Origin: Azospirillum thiophilum
Lineage (GTDB): Bacteria; Pseudomonadota; Alphaproteobacteria; Azospirillales; Azospirillaceae
Reading direction: 5' to 3'
Assembly: GCF_001305595.1 (NCBI RefSeq)
Contig: NZ_CP012406.1
Coordinates: 62,001-126,000, forward strand
Length of the DNA stretch: 64,000 nt
The notes beneath the pieces were generated by a model. That model was given only the letters and a program-made list of their open reading frames with translations, made no database searches and was not told the DNA's origin. Below are positions 58,498 through 64,000 of the stretch, piece after piece (the stretch's first letter is position 1; each line of letters opens with the position of its first letter). Position numbers and translations under genes: made by a program.

Positions 58498-58512
58498 TGT
58501 AGTTTTACTACA
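58498..58512. promoter_or_regulatory. HexR operator
   Basis: TGTAGTTTTACTACA is a perfect 15-base palindrome that fits the HexR consensus TGTARTwwwAYTACA. It lies in the divergent region between the hexR-like gene (minus) and the fumarylacetoacetase-family gene (plus), so one site can control both directions. Confidence 0.85.
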
Positions 58513-58634
58513 TCATCCCAGCCTTGTCGACCAAACTTTGGAGCAACGCTACAATTCGTTCGTTGACCCCTTTACTTTCCGGGCCAGCCGGGCAGGATCG
58601 GCGGACACGTACCGCTCATCGGGGATTGGTTTTC

Positions 58635-59477
58635 ATGAAACTGCTGCGCTTTGGCCCGCCGGGCCTGGAAAAGCCGGGCCTGCTCGACGCCCAGGGCCGC
58701 ATCCGCGACCTGTCCGCCCATGTCGACGACATCGCCGGGGCGACGTTGCTGCCGGACGGGCTGGATGGTCTGCGAGCCATCGATCCGGAAAGCCTGCCGC
58801 TGGTTCCGGGCGAGCCGCGCCTCGGCGCTTGCGTCGGCCGGATCGGCAAGATGGTCTGCATCGGCCTGAACTTCTCCGACCATGCGGCGGAAACCGGGAT
58901 GGCGGTGCCGCCGGAGCCGATCATCTTCATGAAGGCGACCAGCGCCATCGTCGGGCCGAACGATCCGATCGAACTGCCGCGCGGCTCGGAAAAAACCGAC
59001 TGGGAGGTCGAGCTGGCCTTCGTCATCGGCAAGACCGCCAAATACGTCTCCGAAGACGATGCGATGGACCATGTCGCCGGCTATTGCATCGTCAACGACG
59101 TGTCCGAACGCTCCTTCCAGATCGAGCGCCAGGGCCAATGGACCAAGGGCAAGAGCTGCGACAGCTTCGGCCCGACCGGCCCCTGGCTGGTGACCCGCGA
59201 CGAGATCGAGGATCCGCAGGCCCTCAAGATGTGGCTGGACGTCAACGGCCACCGCCAGCAGGACGGCAGCAGCGCCACCATGGTCTATGGCGTGCGCTAT
59301 CTGGTGTCCTACCTGTCGCGCTTCATGACACTGCATCCGGGCGACATCGTGTCCACCGGCACGCCGCCCGGCGTCGGCATGGGCAAGAAGCCGCAGGTCT
59401 TCCTGAAGGCCGGCGACGTGGTGGAGCTGGGCATCGAGGGCCTGGGCAGCCAGCGCCAGAGCGTGGTCCAGGGCTGA
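58635..59477 (+). CDS. fumarylacetoacetate hydrolase-family protein
   Basis: The 280-residue enzyme has a FAH domain with metal ligands in TDWEVELAFVIG and VNDVSERSF, preceded by a short N-terminal domain (MKLLRFGPPGLEKPGLLDAQG). Close relatives are annotated as 2,4-diketo-3-deoxy-L-fuconate hydrolase or ureidoglycolate lyase; the exact reaction cannot be decided here. The HexR box upstream and the divergent eda favour a sugar-acid role. ATG 58635 is the start; the open frame before it is non-coding. It ends at a strong bidirectional terminator. Confidence 0.9.
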   Translation: MKLLRFGPPGLEKPGLLDAQGRIRDLSAHVDDIAGATLLPDGLDGLRAIDPESLPLVPGEPRLGACVGRIGKMVCIGLNFSDHAAETGMAVPPEPIIFMKATSAIVGPNDPIELPRGSEKTDWEVELAFVIGKTAKYVSEDDAMDHVAGYCIVNDVSERSFQIERQGQWTKGKSCDSFGPTGPWLVTRDEIEDPQALKMWLDVNGHRQQDGSSATMVYGVRYLVSYLSRFMTLHPGDIVSTGTPPGVGMGKKPQVFLKAGDVVELGIEGLGSQRQSVVQG

Positions 59478-59500
59478 ACTCCGGCCATCAAAAAGGAAAA

Positions 59501-59532
59501 GGGCGCCTCCACCGTCGTGGAGGCGCCCTTTT
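59501..59532. terminator. bidirectional intrinsic terminator
   Basis: Perfect 12-base stem GGGCGCCTCCAC / GTGGAGGCGCCC with a CGTC loop, followed by TTTT on the plus strand and preceded by an A-rich run (AAAAAGGAAAA) that becomes the U-tract on the minus strand. It serves both the FAH-family gene and the convergent chemoreceptor gene. Confidence 0.9.
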
Positions 59533-59550
59533 GCCTGTGACCGGCCCCCG

Positions 59551-61752
59551 TCAGGCCGACCGCACCTGGATCAGGAAGCGGTCGATCTGCTGCTGAAGCT
59601 GGCCGGTCTGGTTGGAAACCTCCTGGGCGACCGACAGCACCTCCTGCGCCGACTGGCCGGTCTGGCCGGCGGCGGTGCGGACCTGTCCGATGTCCTGCGA
59701 GGCCTGGGCGGTGCCGCCCGCCGCCTGCTGGACGTTGCGGGCGATCTCCGACGTGGCGGCACCCTGCTGCTCGACCGCGGCGGCGATGCTGGCGGCGATG
59801 TCGTTCAGCCGGCCGATGGTCTGGCCGATGCCGCGGATGGCGCCGACCGCCTCGTTGGTGGCGGACTGCATGGCGCCGATCTGGCCGGCGATCTGGTCGG
59901 TGGCCTTGGCCGTCTGGCTGGCCAGCTGCTTGACCTCGCTGGCGACGACGGCGAAGCCCTTGCCGGCCTCGCCCGCCCGCGCCGCCTCGATGGTGGCGTT
60001 CAGCGCCAAGAGGTTGGTCTGCCCGGCGATGTCGGAGATCAGGTCGAGCACCGCGCCGATGCGGCTGGCGGCCTCGTTCAGCTCGCGCATCGTGCTGTCG
60101 GTGCGCTCGGCCTCGCCGGCGGCCTTGGCGGCGATGGTCGCCGATTCGGTCACCTGCCGGGCGATCTCGCCGATCGACTGCGACAGCTCGTGTGCGGCCG
60201 ACGCGGCACCGTCGACATTCACCGACGCGATCTCCGCCGCCTGGGCGGCGCTGCCGGCCTGACGGGAGGTGTCGTCGGCGGTCGCCACCATGCCGGCGGC
60301 GGTGTGGTGCATCTGTGTGGCGGCGGCGGACACCGTCTCGACCACCGTCTTGACGCCGCTCTCGAACTGGTCGGCCAGCGACAGCATGGTCTGGCGGCGT
60401 TCCCCGGCGGCCCGGCGGCGTTCGTTCTCCGCCTCGGTGCGGGCGATCTCCACCTCGCGCGCGGTGTCGCGGAACACACGCAGGGCGGCGCCCATCTCCG
60501 CGATCTCGTCACGGCCGTCCAGGGTGATGTCGGCGTCGAGGTCGCCGGCGGCGATGCGGCCCATGCCGGCCTTCAGGTCCAGCATCCGGCGGATCACGAT
60601 GCGGCCGATATAGAGCCAGACCACCAGGATCGACACCAGCACACTGACCAGGGAGACGGCGATCTGGGTCAGGCGGCTGTTCTCCAGCATACGGGCGGTG
60701 GCGCCGCTCGCCTCGGCGATGCCGCGTTTCTGGCCGTCGACCAGCGAGGCGATCCCGATCGACAGGGTGTTGGCCAGGGCCTGGTTGCTCTCCAGCAGCT
60801 GGGTGAAATAGCCCTCGATCGCCAGTTCCTTCTGGCGGATGGTGACCAGGGAGCGGTCGCCAGTGGCGAAGCCGGTCAGCAGGTCGGCCTGCTTGCCGGC
60901 GACGGCGGCCAGCCGCTCCGGCAGGGTCTGGGCGGCAGCGACGAGGCCGGCGAGCGAGACGCTGACACGGGTCTCGATGATGGCCAGCCGCTGCTCGTCC
61001 CGGGTGGTGGCTGCCTCCATCATCATGTTGCGGATGTTGGCCGCCTCGCTGACGACGATGGACAGCGGCTTCTTCTGGCCGTTGATGCGGGACAGGGTGG
61101 CGGCGGCCTCACGGACCGCGGCGGGAGCGGACTCCGCATCCTCCAGGGTGGTGCGCGCCTGTTCCTCCTCGTTGTTGAGGACGGAAAGCCACGGCGCGGA
61201 GAATTTCTGGATCTCCGATTCGGCGGCCATCACCTTGGGCAGCATCCCCTGGCGCTCCGCCGAGAGCGCGACCCGCTCCGCCGCCGCCTGGTCGAGCTGG
61301 ACGAGGTTGCCGAGCAGCCCCTGCGAGGCCTCCTCGATGGCGGCGAGCTGTCCGCCGGCCGAGCCGGTGGCCCGCAGACGGGCCAGCCGCGCGTTGAACT
61401 CCTCCTTCGCCGAGGCGATGCCGCCAGACACCGCCTCCCGCTTGGCGGCGCTGTCGGCCGAGGTCAGCGCCGGGGCCAGCGCCACCAGCCGTTCGGCCTG
61501 CTGCGCCACGCCCATGCCTTCCGTCATCGCCGGCACGGCCTGGCCGACGATGGCGTCGATGGTGGTGCGGACGTTGGCATAGCCGCTCAGCGCCACGGCG
61601 GCGGCGACCAGCGTGCCGGACAGCACCACGCCGATGGCGATCATCAGCTTGCCGCGCAGGCCGGAATACCAGGCACCGCCCGTCTTCGAGGCTCCAGCCA
61701 GCGTCCCAGCCGGCGTCCCCTGGGCCATCATGATCCCGTCATCCTTCGACAT
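59551..61752 (-). CDS. methyl-accepting chemotaxis protein
   Basis: The 733-residue transducer has two membrane helices (about 37-58 and 360-382) around a large helical periplasmic domain of about 300 residues, a HAMP domain (about 383-435, with GMGRIAAGDLDADI), and a signalling domain whose hairpin tip is DLISDIAGQTNLLALNATIEAARAGEAGKGFAVVASEVK. There is no C-terminal CheR-binding pentapeptide. The ligand cannot be inferred. ATG 61752 (MSKDDG) is chosen; upstream sequence in frame is unlike protein. Confidence 0.93.
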   Translation of the reverse strand: MSKDDGIMMAQGTPAGTLAGASKTGGAWYSGLRGKLMIAIGVVLSGTLVAAAVALSGYANVRTTIDAIVGQAVPAMTEGMGVAQQAERLVALAPALTSADSAAKREAVSGGIASAKEEFNARLARLRATGSAGGQLAAIEEASQGLLGNLVQLDQAAAERVALSAERQGMLPKVMAAESEIQKFSAPWLSVLNNEEEQARTTLEDAESAPAAVREAAATLSRINGQKKPLSIVVSEAANIRNMMMEAATTRDEQRLAIIETRVSVSLAGLVAAAQTLPERLAAVAGKQADLLTGFATGDRSLVTIRQKELAIEGYFTQLLESNQALANTLSIGIASLVDGQKRGIAEASGATARMLENSRLTQIAVSLVSVLVSILVVWLYIGRIVIRRMLDLKAGMGRIAAGDLDADITLDGRDEIAEMGAALRVFRDTAREVEIARTEAENERRRAAGERRQTMLSLADQFESGVKTVVETVSAAATQMHHTAAGMVATADDTSRQAGSAAQAAEIASVNVDGAASAAHELSQSIGEIARQVTESATIAAKAAGEAERTDSTMRELNEAASRIGAVLDLISDIAGQTNLLALNATIEAARAGEAGKGFAVVASEVKQLASQTAKATDQIAGQIGAMQSATNEAVGAIRGIGQTIGRLNDIAASIAAAVEQQGAATSEIARNVQQAAGGTAQASQDIGQVRTAAGQTGQSAQEVLSVAQEVSNQTGQLQQQIDRFLIQVRSA

Positions 61753-61983
61753 CCCGTCTTCCCCCCTTGCGCCCTCCGGCGCAACACGCACTTGCAAGCA
61801 ATGCGGCCAGCCGTTCCGGCTCTCGCCGCGCAAGCGATCATATCCGTCGTTGCGGTCACATCTTTCCCGACGGGGCGGCCGGTCAGTTCCGCAAAGCCGG
61901 CGGATGCCAGGATTTGAGAACAATTGTAAGCAATTGGACCACCCCATCGATATGATAACCGCAAAAATGGCTAAGAAAGAAAT

Positions 61984-62090
61984 AAGGAGAATCCGCATGG
62001 CTCCTGTCTAACGACAGAATGCTTGCGCGGCTTCGAGGGATGGAAATCCTTCACGCAAGGCCGCCTCAGCGAATGGGCGCATTCTCTGTC
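61984..62090 (+). other. candidate structured RNA with a five-codon leader-like ORF
   Basis: AAGGAG precedes ATG-GCT-CCT-GTC-TAA (61997-62011), and the CTCCT inside the mini-ORF can pair with the ribosome site. An inverted repeat follows: GACAGAATGC (62013-62022) against GCATTCTCTGTC (62079-62090, two extra bases), with smaller hairpins inside. No downstream plus-strand gene exists before the convergent flavohemoglobin gene. Speculative. Confidence 0.25.
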
Positions 62091-62199
62091 GTGGCGCTCC
62101 CTTGAAGGTGGCGGAATTTCCCGATGGAAAAGATTTTTGGCGGCAAATAGCAAGCTTCGATAACCTGAGGTTGCCATCCGATCCGAAGCCGCCGGCGGG

Positions 62200-62233
62200 A
62201 AAAAAAGGCCGGCCTTCGGGGAAAAGGCCGGCC
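62200..62233 (-). terminator. intrinsic terminator of hmp
   Basis: On the minus strand a 10-base stem GGCCGGCCTT / AAGGCCGGCC with a 7-base loop is followed by seven Ts (A-run at 62200-62206), 31 bases past the hmp stop codon. Confidence 0.9.
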
Positions 62234-62264
62234 GGCAGGATGAGGAGAAGGATTCGGTATCCGG

Positions 62265-63440
62265 TCAGGCAAGTGCTTCCCGGGGTCCGAAGAACTCGTG
62301 CACGATGGCCGAGTCCGGCAGACCGAGTGCGGTCAACGCCTTGACGACCGCCGCCATGAAGGGCTTCGGCCCGACGACATAGGCTGCCACCCCCGGCTCG
62401 TCCGGCAACAGGCCGGCCAGCCGGTCGCGGTCGAGCAACCCGACCATGTGCGGGCGGTCGTCCGGCTGCGGTTCGGCATAGCAATAGACGGGCATGAGCG
62501 TCCGATGCGTCTCGGCCAGCCGGTCGACCTGATCGCGGAAGGCGTGGACGGAGCCGTTGAGCGCGGCATGGACGTAGATGACCCGGCGGCCGGCGGCCAG
62601 CGCCTGTTCGGCCAGCGGCAGGGCAGGGGTCTGGCCGACGCCGCCGGTGATCAGCAGCAGCGGGCCGCTGCCGTCGCGCAGCACGAACTCGCCGGCCGGC
62701 GGGTAGACGTCGATCTGGTCGCCGACCTGGGCGCGGTCATGCAGAAAGCCGGAAACCAACCCCTGCGGCTCCCGCTTCACCGAGATGCGGTAGTCGCGGC
62801 CGTTCGGCGAGGCCGACAGGCTGTAGTTGCGATGGACCGTCTCGCCATCGATGCCCAGGCGCAGGCCGAGATACTGGCCGGGTTGGAAGTCCATCACCCG
62901 CCCGCCATCCACCGGCTCCAGCCGGAAGGAGGTGATGACGGCGCTCTCCGACGTCTTCGCGGCGATCCGGAAGCGCCGGGCGCCGCGCCAGCCGCCGGTC
63001 AGCGCCGCCTTGCGGGCATATTCCTTTTCTTCCGCCGCGATCAGCAGGTCGGCGAGCTGCCGGTAGGCTGCGCCCCAGGCGTCGGCGACCTCCGCCGTCA
63101 CCGCAGCGCCCAGCACCGTGCCGATCGCCTCCATCAGGCAGGTGCCGACGATGTCATACTGGTCGGGGGTGATGTTGAGCGAGACGTGCTTCTGCACGAT
63201 GCCCTCCACCGCCGGACCCAGCACCTCCAGCCGGTCGATGTTGGAGGCGTAGGCGATGATGGCGTTGGCCAGCGCCTCGGGCTGGGCGCTGTTGCGCTGG
63301 TGGCTCTGGTTGAAGACGGCGCGCACGTCGGGGAAGCGCTCGAACATCAGCGGATAGAAGGTGCCGGTGATCCGGCTGGCATTGGCGGCGACCACCGGGG
63401 CGGTGGCCTTGATGACGGCGGTCTGGGCGGGGGTCAGCAT
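62265..63440 (-). CDS. hmp: flavohemoglobin (nitric oxide dioxygenase)
   Basis: The 391-residue protein converts NO and O2 to nitrate using NAD(P)H. Globin domain (1-140) with distal FNQSHQ region and proximal His in IVQKHVSLNI; FAD-binding domain with HRNYSLSASPNG; NAD domain with LLITGGVGQTP and the C-terminal HEFFGP. Length is standard. ATG 63440 begins MLTPAQTAVIKATAP. It is divergent from a NorR-like gene, with a sigma-54 promoter and a NorR-type site in between, so it is probably induced by NO. Confidence 0.95.
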   Translation of the reverse strand: MLTPAQTAVIKATAPVVAANASRITGTFYPLMFERFPDVRAVFNQSHQRNSAQPEALANAIIAYASNIDRLEVLGPAVEGIVQKHVSLNITPDQYDIVGTCLMEAIGTVLGAAVTAEVADAWGAAYRQLADLLIAAEEKEYARKAALTGGWRGARRFRIAAKTSESAVITSFRLEPVDGGRVMDFQPGQYLGLRLGIDGETVHRNYSLSASPNGRDYRISVKREPQGLVSGFLHDRAQVGDQIDVYPPAGEFVLRDGSGPLLLITGGVGQTPALPLAEQALAAGRRVIYVHAALNGSVHAFRDQVDRLAETHRTLMPVYCYAEPQPDDRPHMVGLLDRDRLAGLLPDEPGVAAYVVGPKPFMAAVVKALTALGLPDSAIVHEFFGPREALA

Positions 63441-63483
63441 GGAAAGGGCGATCCTTTTGCGCGTCACGATGTCGCAATGCCAT

Positions 63484-63499
63484 GGCAAGCCCTGTGCCA
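63484..63499 (-). promoter_or_regulatory. sigma-54 promoter of hmp
   Basis: Read on the minus strand, TGGCACAGGGCTTGCC has GG and GC separated by ten bases, an excellent RpoN match. It lies 44 bases upstream of the hmp ATG and downstream of the NorR-type site. Confidence 0.8.
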
Positions 63500-63542
63500 A
63501 AGCGCCGCAGCGCGGGTTTCCGCGTCGCTGGAGTCGACTGTT

Positions 63543-63553
63543 GTCAGATTGAC
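63543..63553. promoter_or_regulatory. NorR-type operator
   Basis: GTCAGATTGAC matches the NorR core GTCA-N3-TGAC. It lies about 44 bases upstream of the hmp -24/-12 element and 20 bases before the norR-like start. NorR usually uses several sites; only this one is clear. Confidence 0.65.
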
Positions 63554-63573
63554 CGCAGATGGTATGATGTCGA

Positions 63574-64000
63574 ATGGACAACGATACGGTCATTTCGACA
63601 ACACCGATCCTGCTCGACGATGCGGGGGCGCTGCTGCGGACGCTGGACGATCCGGCGCGGCTGTGGCTGCTGCTGCTCGACCTGATGGCGCGGCACCTGC
63701 CTTGCGATGCCTGCGCGCTGCTGCGCCGGGACGGGGCAGGGGGACGGGTGCTGGTGCCGCTCGCGACGCGGGGACTCAGTCCGGACACGCTCGGCCGGCG
63801 TTTCGAGCTGGACGGGCATCCCCGCCTGCAGGCGATCGCCGATGCCGACGGGCCGCTGCTGCGCTTTCCCGCCGGCTGCGAACTGCCCGACCCCTATGAC
63901 GGGCTGATCCCCGACCTGGGGGAGCGGCTGCATGTCCATGACTGCGTCGGGGCGCCGCTGGCGGTCGACGGGCGCCCCTGGGGCATGCTGACGCTGGACG
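63574..64000 (+). CDS. norR: NorR-like NO-responsive regulator, N-terminal part (runs off the window)
   Basis: Only the first 142 residues are present: a GAF domain typical of NorR (ARLWLLLLDLMARHLPCDACALLRRDG, LVPLATRGLSPDTLGRRF, DCVGAPLAVDGRPWGMLTLD), which holds the NO-binding iron in the full protein. The AAA+ and HTH domains lie beyond 64000. Divergent placement from hmp, with a GTCA-N3-TGAC site and a sigma-54 promoter between, supports the assignment. Confidence 0.85.
   Translation, partial: MDNDTVISTTPILLDDAGALLRTLDDPARLWLLLLDLMARHLPCDACALLRRDGAGGRVLVPLATRGLSPDTLGRRFELDGHPRLQAIADADGPLLRFPAGCELPDPYDGLIPDLGERLHVHDCVGAPLAVDGRPWGMLTLD

Larger units (their letters stand above)
61753..62264. 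other. 512-base intergenic region between chemoreceptor and flavohemoglobin genes
   Basis: The part next to the chemoreceptor start (about 61753-61975) should hold its promoter; an AT-rich stretch TGAGAACAATTGTAAGCAATTGGA lies at about 61916-61940. Next, 61984-62011 has a strong ribosome site followed by a five-codon frame, then an imperfect long inverted repeat (62013-62090). The end holds the flavohemoglobin terminator. No convincing protein gene was seen. Confidence 0.5.

Noticed and set aside
62008..62484. Minus-strand frame over the hmp 3' end and the intergenic region
   Set aside because: Most of it is antisense-frame noise across hmp and its terminator. A 24-residue tail (62008-62082) looks protein-like but has no ribosome site.

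Overview
The window is a GC-rich alphaproteobacterial chromosome or chromid segment, most like Azospirillum or a relative in the Rhodospirillales. This is inferred from codon and GC style, a DUF2336 protein, several very large hybrid histidine kinases, a 548-residue ETF-ubiquinone oxidoreductase and the metabolic gene set. No taxonomic search was possible. I saw no rRNA, tRNA, CRISPR array, transposase or integrase.

Layout. 62-619: an AT-rich, leaderless M23 peptidase gene. 714-4371: an mlaE-mlaF-mlaD-lipoprotein operon for envelope lipid transport. 4484-11198: a His-rich conserved protein, DUF2336 protein plus overlapping PAS histidine kinase, a FemAB-like acyltransferase and adenine deaminase. 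11300-14404: a CocE-like protein that lacks two of three catalytic residues, a Fic-domain protein with a destroyed Fic motif, and a bacteriohemerythrin. 14442-21418 (mostly minus): TPR protein, APH-type phosphotransferase, moaB, Slt-type lytic transglycosylase, uracil-DNA glycosylase. 21567-24162: ETF-QO and a zinc-ribbon membrane protein. 24173-27348: a TyrR-like sigma-54 activator divergent from dadA, with TyrR-box-like sites and a -24/-12 promoter between them. 27291-34705: a lactate oxidation locus (D-lactate dehydrogenase, lutA, lutB, lutC, small ORF) divergent from a GntR/FCD regulator. 34772-36391: a three-gene minus-strand cassette, partly AT-rich, with a papain/C39-like peptidase. 36685-42041: a LuxO-like regulator overlapping a 1301-residue hybrid kinase ending in an Hpt domain. 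42081-45706: small acidic protein, citrate synthase, NrtR-like regulator, LuxR-type response regulator. 45765-46348: two AT-rich small membrane-protein genes. 46486-56790: a CrbS-like transporter/kinase, an MHS-type MFS transporter, and an amino-acid-binding-protein gene divergent from a TorS-like kinase. 56819-59477: eda and a HexR-like regulator, divergent from a fumarylacetoacetase-family gene across a perfect HexR box. 59551-64000: chemoreceptor, flavohemoglobin and, running off the end, a NorR-like gene.

Themes. Sensing and carbon/energy control dominate: D-amino acids, lactate, sugar acids, amino-acid signals and nitric oxide each have a regulator beside the target with a recognisable operator or sigma-54 promoter. 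A GC-rich palindromic repeat occurs at five places. One copy lies in frame inside lutC and adds about 52 residues; another supplies the 3' end and stop codon of the phosphotransferase gene. Three AT-rich patches carry probable transferred cargo, two of them with peptidases that lack signal peptides.
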